Part shown: positions 25,811-34,808 of the stretch, one piece after another
Layout of the letters: each line of letters opens with the position of its first letter
How positions within the stretch are numbered: the stretch's first letter is position 1
Origin: Embleya sp045207655
GTDB lineage: Bacteria; Actinomycetota; Actinomycetes; Streptomycetales; Streptomycetaceae
Reading direction: 5' to 3'
NCBI RefSeq assembly: GCF_045207655.1
Contig: NZ_CP108784.1
Location: forward strand, 6,386,001-6,450,000
Length of the DNA: 64,000 nt
Translations under genes and position numbers: made by a program
Notes under the pieces: generated by a model
The model's database searches: none
What the model was told of the DNA's origin: nothing
What the model saw: only the letters and a program-made list of their open reading frames with translations

Positions 25811-27034
25811 TCAGCGGCGGACCGCGCCCGCGGTGAGGGCGATGATCGCGACCAGCACCGCCGGAATGGCCAACGCCGTGGTCAGGCTGGTGTGGTGGGC
25901 GATGAAGCCGATCATCGGCGGGCCCGCGAGCAGCCCGATGTAGGCGATGCCGGTCACCCGCGAGATGGCCCACGCGGCGGGCACTCCCGGGGTGTTGCCG
26001 GCCGCGCTGAACGTCACCGGCGCGACCGGGGCCACCCCGACGCCGAACAGCGTGAAGCCGAGCACCGAGACCGCCGGCCACGGCGTGGCCAGCGCGAGCG
26101 TCATGCCGAGCGCGCCGATCAGCGCGCCCACCCGCAACACCGCGACCGGGCCGAACCGTTCCACCACCCGGTCACCGGCGAACCGGCCCGCGGCCATCGC
26201 CACCGACATGCCCGCGAAGCCCAACCCGGCGACACCCGGCGAACTGTCCAGCGTCTCGCGCAGATGTACGCCGCTCCAGTCCGCCACCGCACCCTCGCCG
26301 ACGAACGAGCACAGCCCGATCAGCGCGAGCAACACCACGGCGCGATAGCCCGCGAGCAATCGGAGCAGACCACCGCCCGCGGCCGGCGCGGCCGGTCGCG
26401 TCGGATCCTCCGGCTCGACCGGGGCGTGTACGTGCGGGTCGTCCGCGACGCCCAGCAACGCGCGCGAACCCGCCCACACGGCCAGTGCGAGCACCACCGC
26501 CATCACCGACAGATGCACCCGGGGGGTGATCCCCAGAGCCGCCGCGCCGGATCCGACGAGCGCGCCGAACAGCCCGCCGAGGCTGTAACCGCCGTGCAGG
26601 CTGTTCATGATCGGGCGGCGCAAGTGCTGCTCGATCGCCACGCCCTGCGCGTTCACCGCGACATCGGTGAAGCCCATCAGCATGCCCAGGACCAGCAGGC
26701 CCACCGCCAAGGAGGGCAGGTCCCACGCGAACGCCGGCAGGAGCAGCGCCAGACAGCCGCCGATCACCGACACCCGCGCGACCCGTTTGCTGCCCCATCG
26801 CCCGGCGGCGGTACCCGCGAGTTGCACCGCCACCAGCGCACCGACCGGCGAGCCGAGCAGGGCCAGCCCCAACTGGGCGTCGTCGAGCTCCAGATCCTCC
26901 TTGAACTGCGGGATCCGGGCCAGGAAGTCCGCGACCGCGGCGCTGAACGCGAAGAACACGAACAGCGCGGCCAGTCGCGCGCCGCGCAACCGCTCGGCGG
27001 AGAGTTCGCGGGTCGTTCCCCCCGAGACGCTCAC
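25811..27034 (-). CDS. MFS transporter
   Basis: A 407-residue 12-TM major facilitator. The N-terminal half opens ARLAALFVFFAFSAAVADFLARIP; a motif-A-like loop and the internal segment GYSLGGLFGALVGSGAAALG are visible, and the second half contains GLGFAGMSVAMAAGRFAGDRV. It resembles the YbjJ/FucP-like MFS proteins of actinobacteria. The GTG at 27034 overlaps the stop of the upstream dsbA-like gene (GTGA), so the two genes form a coupled operon. Substrate unknown. Frames extending further upstream only add Arg/Gly-rich sequence belonging to the dsbA-like gene's other frame. Confidence 0.85.
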   Translation of the reverse strand: MSVSGGTTRELSAERLRGARLAALFVFFAFSAAVADFLARIPQFKEDLELDDAQLGLALLGSPVGALVAVQLAGTAAGRWGSKRVARVSVIGGCLALLLPAFAWDLPSLAVGLLVLGMLMGFTDVAVNAQGVAIEQHLRRPIMNSLHGGYSLGGLFGALVGSGAAALGITPRVHLSVMAVVLALAVWAGSRALLGVADDPHVHAPVEPEDPTRPAAPAAGGGLLRLLAGYRAVVLLALIGLCSFVGEGAVADWSGVHLRETLDSSPGVAGLGFAGMSVAMAAGRFAGDRVVERFGPVAVLRVGALIGALGMTLALATPWPAVSVLGFTLFGVGVAPVAPVTFSAAGNTPGVPAAWAISRVTGIAYIGLLAGPPMIGFIAHHTSLTTALAIPAVLVAIIALTAGAVRR

Positions 27035-27726
27035 ACCGCGCAGGAGCCGTCGGCGCACGCGTCGCCGTCGCCCGCGGGCGCGGCCGACTCGGCGCTTTGA
27101 TCCCGCACCTGCTCCAGGACCTGGAGGAACGTGGACGCCTCCTGCGCACCCTGGACCGCCCACTTGCCCTCGAACACGAACGTCGGCACCGCGGTGACGC
27201 CCATCTCCTGCGCCTCGGCGATCTCGCGCCGGACCTCGTCGGTGCCCTCGTCGGACGCGAGGAAGGCGACCACGCGGTCCCGGTCCAGGCCGGCCTCGAC
27301 CGCGAACTCGGTCAACCGGTCGTGGTCGGCGACGTTCTCACCCTCGGTGAAGTACGCCGCGAGCAGCCGGTCCTTGAGTGCGGCCTGGGCCGTCGGGCCG
27401 AACTCGGTGAGCGCGAGCCACAACACTCGGTGCGCGGTCAGCGTGTTCACCGCCAGGGCCCGGGTGAAGTCGAAGGTGATGCCCTCGCCGGCGCCCACGT
27501 CGGCGAGCCGCGCGTTCATTCCGTCGAGGTTCGCCGCGCCGAACTTCGCGGCCAGCCGCTCGCGCAGCGGCGCCGGCTCGGCCGGAGTGGTGGGGTCCAG
27601 CTCGTAGGGACGGTACGTGACCTGGATGTCCTCGGCGCCCGGGAACGCCGCGAGCGCGCGCTCGAAGCGCCGCTTCCCGACGTAGCACCACGGGCACGCG
27701 ATATCGCTGTAGATCTCGACCTTCAC
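27031..27726 (-). CDS. DsbA/FrnE-family thiol oxidoreductase
   Basis: A 231-residue cytoplasmic DsbA-fold protein (FrnE type): KVEIYSDIACPWCYVGKRRFE gives the active site C11-P-W-C14, and the C-terminal half has the cis-Pro loop GVTAVPTFVFEGKWAVQGAQ. No signal peptide is present. FrnE homologues act as disulfide isomerases or in polyketide maturation. A short Cys-containing tail (DACADGSCAV) is an unusual addition. The GTG at 27726 has GGAG seven bases upstream. It is followed directly by the MFS gene. Confidence 0.92.
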   Translation of the reverse strand: MKVEIYSDIACPWCYVGKRRFERALAAFPGAEDIQVTYRPYELDPTTPAEPAPLRERLAAKFGAANLDGMNARLADVGAGEGITFDFTRALAVNTLTAHRVLWLALTEFGPTAQAALKDRLLAAYFTEGENVADHDRLTEFAVEAGLDRDRVVAFLASDEGTDEVRREIAEAQEMGVTAVPTFVFEGKWAVQGAQEASTFLQVLEQVRDQSAESAAPAGDGDACADGSCAV

Positions 27727-28011
27727 TTGCTCTCCAGCTTCCTTGCTCGGTGGTCGGGGACACGCGACGCTCGGCGGCGGCGTCCCGGGACACACGGGAT
27801 CGAAGACACGCCCTGGGGCGATACAAAGGACGGACGTACCGACGGTCACGGCGGCGGACGCACCGGATGTGAAACATACGTGCAGGCGCCAAACATTCCC
27901 CAACCGGCCGTATCGCCGCCGGGGACCCGGGCGTAATCTGACCGCTGCTCGTCGTCCGTCACCCGGAACGCACGCCGTACCCGCGCGGCGTCACCTGCCC
28001 GAGGAGTCCTC
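27727..28011. other. Divergent intergenic region, dsbA-like / TIGR03086
   Basis: 285 bp without a supported gene. It should hold both promoters. The right end carries the GAGGAG site for the GTG start at 28012. Confidence 0.4.
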
Positions 28012-28551
28012 GTGGACCAGATAACCCAGTACAAGCGCGCCGTCGACGCCTTCCGTCCGCTGCTCGCCGAGGTCGGCGACGAACAGCTCGGGCTCGAGTG
28101 TCCGTGTGATCAGTGGGACGTACGAGGTCTGCTCACGCATGCCACCGGCGCACAGCGCGGTCTGGCGGCGGCGCTGGCCGGGCCCACCGAGCCGGTCTCC
28201 GAGGACCCCCGGGAGGACTTCGAGGCGGTGGTCGAGACGATGCTCGCGACCTTCACCCCGGAGCGGATCGCCGCGGCGATCAAGACCCCGTTCGGCGAGC
28301 AGACCGGCGGCTTCCTGCTCGGCCTGGCCACCGGTGACATCTTCGTGCACGCGTGGGACCTGGCCCGGGCCCTGGGCAAGCCGACCGACCTGGACCCCGA
28401 GCTCGCCGAGGCGCTCCTGGAGCGCATGCGCAAGACCCTGCCGGACGCCGCGCGCGGGGAGGGTCGCGCGTTCGGCCCGGAGCAGCCGGTCGCCGCGGAC
28501 GCGCCGGCCGCCGACCGGCTCGCCGCGTTCACCGGCCGTGCGGTGAACTGA
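28012..28551 (+). CDS. TIGR03086-type mycothiol-dependent protein (maleylpyruvate isomerase fold)
   Basis: A 179-residue four-helix DinB/MDMPI-fold protein: starts MDQITQYKRAVDAF, with CDQWDVRGLLTHATGAQRG and GDIFVHAWDLARALG carrying the two conserved His positions used for metal binding in this family, and a C-terminal AADRLAAFTGR segment. TIGR03086 proteins are common in actinobacteria and are assumed to be mycothiol- or metal-dependent; the substrate is unknown. Start is GTG 28012 with GAGGAG upstream. Confidence 0.85.
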   Translation: MDQITQYKRAVDAFRPLLAEVGDEQLGLECPCDQWDVRGLLTHATGAQRGLAAALAGPTEPVSEDPREDFEAVVETMLATFTPERIAAAIKTPFGEQTGGFLLGLATGDIFVHAWDLARALGKPTDLDPELAEALLERMRKTLPDAARGEGRAFGPEQPVAADAPAADRLAAFTGRAVN

Positions 28552-28690
28552 GCCCGAATCGCCCCGCCGGGCCCGGGACATCCCGGACAAGCCCTACCGG
28601 ACGCGGCACCTGACGGCTCGTCAGGCTGCGCATGGGGCGGTCGGCGGTGTATGCACGTCAACGCACACCCCCAGTCGATCGGGAGTATCG

Positions 28691-29626
28691 ATGAGCACGT
28701 CGCAGCACGATCACGGCCGGATGGATCCGCCTCGCGTCCAGGAGGTGGCCGACGGAGCGTACGCGTACATCCAGCCGGACGGCACCTGGTGGATCAACAA
28801 CACCGGGTTCCTGGTCGGTCCGGAGGGCGTCGTCGCGATCGACGGCTGTGCCACCGAGGCCCGGACCCGCACGTTCCTGGAGACGATCGCGAAGCACACC
28901 GACGCCCCGGTGCGCACGCTGATCAACACCCACCACCACGGCGACCACACGAACGGGAACTACCTGTTCGAGTCGGCCACCATCGTGGCGCACGAGAACA
29001 CCCGGACCGAGATCCTGAAGCTGGGGATCATGGAGGTCGAATCGATCTGGCCGGGCGTCGGCTGGGGCGGCGTGCGCGCGGTCCCGCCGTTCCTGACCTT
29101 CACCGACAGCGTCACCGTGTACGCGGGCGATCTGCGGGCGCAGGTACGGCACTTCGGCGCCGCGCACACCTCGAACGACTCGGTGGTGTGGCTCGAGGAG
29201 CAGGGCGTCCTGTACACCGGCGACCTGATCTTCAACGGCGGTACCCCGTTCCTGCTGATGGGCTCGCCCGCCGGCTACCTCGAAGTGCTGGAGCGGGTAA
29301 AGCAGTTGGGCGCCACCACGCTGGTCCCCGGACACGGCGAGGTGTGTGGTCCGGAGCAGATCGACTACGCGATCGGGTACACGAACTTCGTGCTGGAGAC
29401 CGCGCGCAAGGGGCTTGACGCGGGGCTGGACCCGTTGAGCGTGGCGCGGGAGACGGACCTCGGCGAGTACGCGGCGCTGTCCGACCCGGAGCGGATCGTG
29501 GGCAACCTGCATCGTGCGTACGCGGAGTTGAACGGGGTTGAGCGGGCGGGGGCGATCGACATATACGGCGCGCTCGGGGACATGGTGACGTTCAACGACG
29601 GCAAGCCGCTCTCCTGCTTCGCGTGA
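28691..29626 (+). CDS. Metallo-beta-lactamase fold hydrolase
   Basis: A 311-residue MBL-fold enzyme. The zinc motif THHHGDHTNGNYLF is intact near residue 77, further metal ligands appear in HFGAAHTSND and VLYTGDLIFNGG, and the last His in LVPGHGEVCG. This is the SoxH/quinoprotein-relay-like subgroup rather than true beta-lactamases; no signal peptide. The ATG at 28691 opens a Gln/His-rich leader (STSQHDHGRMD). It stands alone between the TIGR03086 gene and the CoA-transferase genes. Substrate unknown. Confidence 0.88.
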   Translation: MSTSQHDHGRMDPPRVQEVADGAYAYIQPDGTWWINNTGFLVGPEGVVAIDGCATEARTRTFLETIAKHTDAPVRTLINTHHHGDHTNGNYLFESATIVAHENTRTEILKLGIMEVESIWPGVGWGGVRAVPPFLTFTDSVTVYAGDLRAQVRHFGAAHTSNDSVVWLEEQGVLYTGDLIFNGGTPFLLMGSPAGYLEVLERVKQLGATTLVPGHGEVCGPEQIDYAIGYTNFVLETARKGLDAGLDPLSVARETDLGEYAALSDPERIVGNLHRAYAELNGVERAGAIDIYGALGDMVTFNDGKPLSCFA

Positions 29627-29937
29627 CGGGCTTGGCCGACCTGCGGTTTCGCTTCGCGTGACGGGGTGGGCCGACCTGCGGTCTGGCGGCCTCAAGCGCC
29701 GGCCGGGCTGAGTGGCCTCAAGTGCCGGCCGCGCTGGTTTGGCCGTCGGTCGGGCTGGGTGTGGGTGGTTGAGGGTTGGTTGTGGGGCGGTTGGTTGGTT
29801 GTGGGGGCGCCGGTTGGGCTGTGGGATGGCCTGGCCGGCGCTTTTGGTTGGTTTCCGGTGAGTGGAAGGTTGGGGGGTGGGGCGGGGGGTGGGCGCATAG
29901 CTTCGGGGGGTCGGGGTGGTGGGTGATCGGAGATGGC
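29627..29937. other. Intergenic, strongly G/T-biased top strand
   Basis: 311 bp. From about 29755 to 29920 the top strand is almost pyrimidine-poor G/T sequence (runs of GGTTGGTTGTGG type), with CTCAAGCGCCGGCC and CTCAAGTGCCGGCC as a direct repeat at 29691-29727. No gene is supported; the end contains the GGAG site of scoA. Confidence 0.5.
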
Positions 29938-30720
29938 GTGGACAAGGTGGTCGGTACGGCCGAGGCGGCGGTGGCGGATATCGGGGACGGGGCCTCGATC
30001 GCGGTCGGCGGGTTCGGGCTGTGTGGGATTCCCTCGGTGCTGATCGGGGCCCTGTACGCGCAGGGCGCCGGCGATCTGCGGGTCGTCTCCAACAACTGCG
30101 GCGTGGATCGATGGGGACTCGGCATCCTGCTGCACGCCGGGCGCATCTCGCGCGCGACCGGCAGCTATGTCGGCGAGAACAAGGAGTTCGCCCGGCAGTA
30201 CCTGTCCGGTGAGATCGAGCTCGAACTCACCCCGCAGGGCACCCTCGCCGAACGGCTGCGGGCCGGTGGGTGCGGCATCCCGGCCTTCTTCACCCCGGCC
30301 GGCGTCGGTACCCAGGTGGCCGAGGGCGGTCTGCCGTGGCGCTACGACGCGGCCGGCGCGGTCGTGGTGGCCTCGCCGAGGAAGGAGGTGCGGGTCTTCG
30401 ACGGGGTCGAGTACGTCCTGGAGGAGTCGATCACCACCGACTACGCGCTGGTCCGGGCGGCCCGGGGCGATCGGCACGGCAATCTGGTGTTCGACAAGTC
30501 GGCGCGCAACTTCAATCCGCTCGCCGCGATGGCCGGGCGGATCACCGTCGTCGAGGTCGAGGAGCTGGTCGAACCGGGCGAACTCGACCCGGACGAGGTG
30601 CACCTGCCCGGGGTGTTCGTGCAGCGGGTGGTGGTCCTGAGCGCGGCCCAGGTCGCCGACAAGCAGATCGAGAAGACCACGATCACCGCGCCGGCGGCGC
30701 GGGGAACGGTGCGCGACTGA
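29938..30720 (+). CDS. scoA: 3-oxoacid CoA-transferase subunit A
   Basis: A 260-residue CoA-transferase family I alpha subunit: starts VDKVVGTAEAAVADI, with the SCOT-type GGFGLCGIPSVLIGAL, NNCGVDRWGLGILL and GTLAERLRAGGCGIPAFFTP. With subunit B it moves CoA between succinyl-CoA and a 3-oxoacid such as acetoacetate. The GTG at 29938 has GGAG six bases upstream and gives the normal family N-terminus. The stop overlaps the scoB start (TGATG). A 3-oxoadipate CoA-transferase is a less likely reading. Confidence 0.9.
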   Translation: MDKVVGTAEAAVADIGDGASIAVGGFGLCGIPSVLIGALYAQGAGDLRVVSNNCGVDRWGLGILLHAGRISRATGSYVGENKEFARQYLSGEIELELTPQGTLAERLRAGGCGIPAFFTPAGVGTQVAEGGLPWRYDAAGAVVVASPRKEVRVFDGVEYVLEESITTDYALVRAARGDRHGNLVFDKSARNFNPLAAMAGRITVVEVEELVEPGELDPDEVHLPGVFVQRVVVLSAAQVADKQIEKTTITAPAARGTVRD

Positions 30721-31349
30721 TGGCCTGGACCAGGGACGAGATGGCCGCGCGGGCGGCGGCCGAGCTGGCCGACGGGTCGTATGTGAACCTCGGTATCGGG
30801 CTGCCCACGCTGGTACCCAACCACATCCCGGCCGGCGTGCACGTGGTGCTGCACTCGGAGAACGGGCTGCTCGGAGTGGGACCCTATCCGCACGAGGACG
30901 AGGTCGACGCGGACCTGATCAACGCCGGCAAGGAGACCGTCACGGTCCTGCCGGGTGCCTCGTTCTTCGATTCGGCGCTGTCCTTCGGGATGATCCGAGG
31001 CGGTCACATCGACGCCGCGATCCTGGGCGCGATGCAGGTCAGCGCGGTGGGCGACCTGGCGAACTGGACCATTCCCGGCAAGATGATCAAGGGCATGGGC
31101 GGCGCGATGGACCTCGTGCACGGCGCCCGTCGGGTGATCGTGCTGATGGAGCACGTGTCCCGGAAGGGCGAGCACAAGATCGTCGAGACGTGTTCGCTGC
31201 CGCTCACCGGCAAGCGCTGCGTCCAGCGGGTGGTCACCGACCTCGCGGTGATCGACGTGACCGAGCGCGGCCTGCTCCTGGTCGAGACGGCCCCCGACGT
31301 CACCGAGGACGAGGTGCGCGCGAAGACCGGCGCGAAGTTGCTGTCCTGA
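30720..31349 (+). CDS. scoB: 3-oxoacid CoA-transferase subunit B
   Basis: A 209-residue beta subunit with the catalytic glutamate in VVLHSENGLLGVGP, plus NLGIGLPTLVPNHIP, GGHIDAAILGAMQV and KGMGGAMDLVHGARRV. These are standard for SCOT/ScoB. It is translated from an ATG that overlaps the scoA stop, so both subunits are produced together. The downstream FAH-family gene is separated by the tandem TGATCA array and is probably a separate transcription unit. Confidence 0.92.
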   Translation: MAWTRDEMAARAAAELADGSYVNLGIGLPTLVPNHIPAGVHVVLHSENGLLGVGPYPHEDEVDADLINAGKETVTVLPGASFFDSALSFGMIRGGHIDAAILGAMQVSAVGDLANWTIPGKMIKGMGGAMDLVHGARRVIVLMEHVSRKGEHKIVETCSLPLTGKRCVQRVVTDLAVIDVTERGLLLVETAPDVTEDEVRAKTGAKLLS

Positions 31350-31387
31350 CACGGTGGGCCGACTCCCGCGGATCCGTCGCGGCTCTG

Positions 31388-31443
31388 TGATCATGTGGCG
31401 ATGATCATGGGGCAGTGATCATTTACCTGTGATCATTCAGCGA
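31388..31443. promoter_or_regulatory. Four TGATCA palindromes at exact 14-bp spacing
   Basis: TGATCA occurs at 31388, 31402, 31416 and 31430, each followed by T, forming four consecutive 14-bp units (TGATCATGTGGCGA, then three relatives). The array lies 54 bp upstream of the FAH-family start codon. A regular half-and-half-turn spacing suggests a cooperative operator, but no regulator is adjacent. Confidence 0.6.
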
Positions 31444-31496
31444 TACCGACACCGCGTCGCCGGTGCTCGGCACGTATCGGAACAGGGAGCAATCGC

Positions 31497-32477
31497 ATGA
31501 AGTTCGCCACCTTCGACCTGGCCGGCTCGACTCGTTGCGGAGTCGTGGCCGGTGCGGGCGACGCCGTCGTGCACCCGCTGCCGGTGGGCGTCACGCTGCT
31601 CGGCCTGATCGAGCGCGGCGCCGAGGAGTTGCGCGCGGCGGGCGAGCGGGCCCGGTCGGAACCGGCGGTCGCGCTCACCGACGTGCGGCTGCTGCCGCCG
31701 CTACAGCCGCCCACCGTCCGCGACTTCGTGGCGTTCGAGGAACACGTCGAGGGCGTCGCGGTCACCGTGCAGGGCCCGGACGCGACCGTGGTGCCGGAGT
31801 GGTACGAGCTGCCCACCTTCTACTTCACCAACCCCTACGCGATCATCGGCCCGAGCGACGTGGTGCCGATGCCGCCCGGGTCGAACGTGCTCGACTTCGA
31901 GTTGGAGGTCGGCATCGTGATCGGCCGCGCGGGCAAGGACCTGACGGTCGAGCAGGCGGCGGAGCACATCATCGGCTACACCATCTTCAACGACTGGTCG
32001 GCGCGCGACCTCCAAGCCCGTGAGATGCGGGTGGGTCTGGGCCCGTGCAAGGGCAAGGACACCGCGACCACGCTGGGCCCGTGGCTGGTGACCGCCGACG
32101 AGTTCGAGGTCCACCGGGACGCGGACGGCTTCCTGGACGTGGCCATGCGCGCGTCGGTCAACGGCGTCGAGGTCGGCCGGGACTCACTGGTCAACATGGG
32201 CTGGCCGCCCGCCGAACTGGTCGCCTACGCGTCGCGGGGCACCTGGGTCCGACCCGGCGACGTACTGGGCACCGGCACCTGCGGCAACGGCGGCTGCCTG
32301 GGCGAACTGTGGGGCCTGGGACGGGAGTTGCCGCCGCTGCGACCGGGCGACACGGTCGCGCTCACGGTCGAGGGAATCGGCACGCTGACCAACACCGTGG
32401 TCGAGGGCGCCGCACCGCGAGCGATCCCGGCCGCGCGCAAGCGCCCGCGCACCCGCAAGGAGTCCTTCGACGCGTGA
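31497..32477 (+). CDS. Fumarylacetoacetate hydrolase family protein
   Basis: A 326-residue FAH-fold protein. Metal ligands are visible in VLDFELEVGIVIGR (two acidic residues) and the conserved NDWSARDLQAREM; KGKDTATTLGPWLVT and GDVLGTGTCGNGGCLGELWG match the active-site region. The family includes hydrolases and decarboxylases of aromatic and homoprotocatechuate breakdown. The N-terminal domain (FATFDLAGSTRCGVVAG) is complete, so this is the long form. The C-terminus ends in a basic tail. The ATG at 31497 follows AGGGAG. Substrate not determined. Confidence 0.9.
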   Translation: MKFATFDLAGSTRCGVVAGAGDAVVHPLPVGVTLLGLIERGAEELRAAGERARSEPAVALTDVRLLPPLQPPTVRDFVAFEEHVEGVAVTVQGPDATVVPEWYELPTFYFTNPYAIIGPSDVVPMPPGSNVLDFELEVGIVIGRAGKDLTVEQAAEHIIGYTIFNDWSARDLQAREMRVGLGPCKGKDTATTLGPWLVTADEFEVHRDADGFLDVAMRASVNGVEVGRDSLVNMGWPPAELVAYASRGTWVRPGDVLGTGTCGNGGCLGELWGLGRELPPLRPGDTVALTVEGIGTLTNTVVEGAAPRAIPAARKRPRTRKESFDA

Positions 32478-32483
32478 GGCCGT

Positions 32484-32528
32484 GGCCTTCTCGGCCTTCT
32501 CGGCCTCCTCGGCCTCCTCGGCCTCCCG
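32484..32528 (+). repeat. 9-bp tandem repeat
   Basis: Five copies of GGCCTYCTC in the short gap between the convergent FAH-family and response-regulator genes. Confidence 0.75.
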
Positions 32529-32555
32529 GCACCCGGTCGGCGGGTGCTCGTTCGC

Positions 32556-33200
32556 TCAGCCGTTCAGATAGGCGAGTACGGCGAGCACCCGTCGATGCCC
32601 CGCGTCGTCGGGGGCCGGCCCGAGCTTCGCGAAGATGTTGCGGATGTGCTTGTTCACCGCGCCCTCGCTGATCACCAGAAGCCGGCCGATGTCCGTGTTC
32701 GACCTGCCCTCCGCCATCAGTGCGAGCACCTCGCGCTCGCGGGGGGTCAGTTCGCGCAGCGGGTCGTCGGAGCGGCGCCGGACCAGGAGTTGGGCCACCA
32801 CCTCGGGATCCATCACCGTGCCGCCCGCCGCCACCCGACGCAGCGCGTCGGCGAACTCGTCGACGTCGCCCACCCGTTGCTTGAGCAGATAGCCGGTCGC
32901 CCCCTTGCCGTCGGCGAGCAACTCCGCCGCGTACCGGTCCTCGACATAGGCGGACAACACCAGCACGGGCAGCCCGGGCCGGCGCCGCCGGGCCTCGATC
33001 GCGGCCCGCAACCCCTCGTCGCGAAAGTCCGGCGGCAGCCGCACGTCGACGACCGTGACGTCCGGGGCGTGCGCCGCGACGGCGGCCAGGAAGTCGGTGC
33101 CGTTGTCCACCGCCGCCGCGACCTCGAAGCCCTCACCGGTCAGCAGCAGGACCAGGCCCTCGCGCAGCAGCGCGTCGTCCTCCGCGATCACCACCCGCAC
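32556..33200 (-). CDS. NarL/LuxR-type response regulator
   Basis: A 214-residue two-component regulator. The receiver (VRVVIAEDDALLREGLVLLL) has its acidic pocket and the phospho-acceptor Asp in VTVVDVRLPP; the C-terminal LuxR helix-turn-helix is LTPREREVLALMAEGRSNTD followed by ISEGAVNKHIRNIF. It is the partner of the kinase encoded just upstream; the GTG start lies 13 bp inside the kinase gene, indicating coupling. Targets are unknown; the divergent small membrane gene at 34701 is the nearest candidate. Confidence 0.92.
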   Translation of the reverse strand: MRVVIAEDDALLREGLVLLLTGEGFEVAAAVDNGTDFLAAVAAHAPDVTVVDVRLPPDFRDEGLRAAIEARRRRPGLPVLVLSAYVEDRYAAELLADGKGATGYLLKQRVGDVDEFADALRRVAAGGTVMDPEVVAQLLVRRRSDDPLRELTPREREVLALMAEGRSNTDIGRLLVISEGAVNKHIRNIFAKLGPAPDDAGHRRVLAVLAYLNG

Positions 33201-34495
33201 GGCAACTCCGCGCGCAGTCGGGTCGGTCCGCCTACCGGGCTGTGCACGCTCAACCGGCCGTCCAGCGCGGCCGCGCGCCGCCGGATGCCGACCAGGCCGC
33301 TGCCCGCGTGCTCGTCCGCGCCACCGCGCCCGTCGTCCTCGACCTCGATCACCAGCGTGTCCTCCTCGCGGGTCAGCCGGACCTCGACGTGTGCGGCGTG
33401 GCTGTGTTTGGCCACATTGTTCAATGCCTCGGCGACGACGAAGTACGCGGCCGTCTCCACCGCGGCCGGTGTGCGGGTCAGCCCGGCGGTGTGCACGACG
33501 CAGGGCACCGGACAGCGGGCGGCCAGGGCCGAGACGGCGCCGTCCAGGCCGCGTTCGGCCAGGATTGGCGGGTGGATGCCGCGCACCACGTCGCGCAACT
33601 CGTCCAGCGCGTCGCCGGCCGCCCGTCGAGCGCGTCGGACCAGCGGCAGCGCCTGCTCCGGATCGCGTTCCAGGGCCCGTTCGATCAGCCCGAGATGCAG
33701 CACCACGGCGAGCAGTCGGTTCTGCGTACCGTCGTGCAAGTCCCTTTCGATCCGCCGCAGTTCGGCGCCGTGCGCGTCCAGTGCGGCGGCTCGGCTCGCG
33801 GTGACCTCGGCCAGCCGCTCGACCACCGACCCGTCCGGCGGGGTGAGCAGCGGGCGGGTCAGCCGGGCCTGGCCGCGCAGCAGCGGCGCGGCCAGGGCAA
33901 CCGCGAGCACCGCGACGGCCGCGCCGATCGGGAGCATCGCCGCGGCCTTCCACCACGAGTCGACCGCGAAGCCGACGCCGGACGGCGCCCGACCCGGCAC
34001 GGCCCACCACCACAGCGGCATGGTGAGGTTGTTGACGGCGCTGACGGTCAGGCCGAGGCCGAGCACGGCGGCGAGGGTTGCGGTCAGACCGTGTACCGGA
34101 AGCCACAGCAGGTCCCGTCGTCCGGCGGGGTCGGTCAGCGCGATGCGCGCGCGGGTGAGCAGCGGGCCGTCGAGGGGGCGATAGTGCTCGGGCACAGGTG
34201 GGCCGCCGAGCACGACGCCCACCCGACGGCGTTCGGCGCCGGCCAGTCGCCGCACCCCGCGCAGCAGCGGGGTCAGCAGGGGCAGGCCGAAGCCGGCGAC
34301 GTACAGGCACGCGCACATGAGGACCACGGGCAGCGCGAGCAGGGCGAGGAGGCCGGTGCCGCCGGCCTGCGCGAGCAGACCCAGCCGGGTGGGCAGGCCG
34401 CGAAGTGCGGCGCGCGCTGCGGGCAGGCCGGACAGTGCGGCTCGCCCTGCGGGGAGCACGGCGCGTGCTTGGGGCAGTTCGGGTTTCGTGTGCAC
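33188..34495 (-). CDS. Sensor histidine kinase, HisKA_3 type
   Basis: A 435-residue kinase with four to six TM segments in the first 240 residues (LLALLALPVVLMCACLYVAG; TATLAAVLGLGLTVSAV; LPIGAAVAVLAVALAAPLL), matching the membrane sensor region of actinobacterial NarL-system kinases. The dimerisation/phospho-acceptor site is RRIERDLHDGTQNRL and the ATPase has ALNNVAKHS and DDGRGG followed by GLVGIRRR. GTG 34495 was chosen because AGGAAAGGGG precedes it; an ATG at 34594 would add 33 residues. It forms an operon with the response regulator. Confidence 0.88.
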   Translation of the reverse strand: MHTKPELPQARAVLPAGRAALSGLPAARAALRGLPTRLGLLAQAGGTGLLALLALPVVLMCACLYVAGFGLPLLTPLLRGVRRLAGAERRRVGVVLGGPPVPEHYRPLDGPLLTRARIALTDPAGRRDLLWLPVHGLTATLAAVLGLGLTVSAVNNLTMPLWWWAVPGRAPSGVGFAVDSWWKAAAMLPIGAAVAVLAVALAAPLLRGQARLTRPLLTPPDGSVVERLAEVTASRAAALDAHGAELRRIERDLHDGTQNRLLAVVLHLGLIERALERDPEQALPLVRRARRAAGDALDELRDVVRGIHPPILAERGLDGAVSALAARCPVPCVVHTAGLTRTPAAVETAAYFVVAEALNNVAKHSHAAHVEVRLTREEDTLVIEVEDDGRGGADEHAGSGLVGIRRRAAALDGRLSVHSPVGGPTRLRAELPCGW

Positions 34496-34700
34496 CGCTC
34501 GACCCCTTTCCTGGGCTCGTTCGATGGTCTCCGCCGCCGCGCGCGAGAGGTAGCCGAGCCGCGGGTGTCCCGATGGTGGTGCGCGCATCACCATCGGAAC
34601 GGGCGCGTGCGGGCTGCCGGGACACCGCCACGGAATCCTACGTTTGTGCGGGTCGGCGGCTCACCCGGAGCGGTCGGCGGCAACGACGAAGGAGTCGACC

Positions 34701-34808
34701 GTGAGCGACCGATCCTCCCGACCGCGTCCGGCGCTGCGTCCGCCGTGGTCCTGGCTGCTGCTTGTGCTCGTCGTCGGCGTGGTCGTGAACGTACTGATCA
34801 CGGTGTGA
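34701..34808 (+). CDS. Small single-span membrane protein
   Basis: A 35-residue protein: a basic, Pro-rich N-terminus (SDRSSRPRPALRPP) and one hydrophobic helix, WSWLLLVLVVGVVVNVLI, ending three residues from the stop. The GTG start has AAGGAG nine bases upstream, the strongest support for it. It is divergent from the two-component system and its last 11 bp overlap the end of the convergent MFS gene. Such tiny proteins are usually missed; it may be a target or partner of the adjacent kinase, but that is inference. Confidence 0.55.
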   Translation: MSDRSSRPRPALRPPWSWLLLVLVVGVVVNVLITV

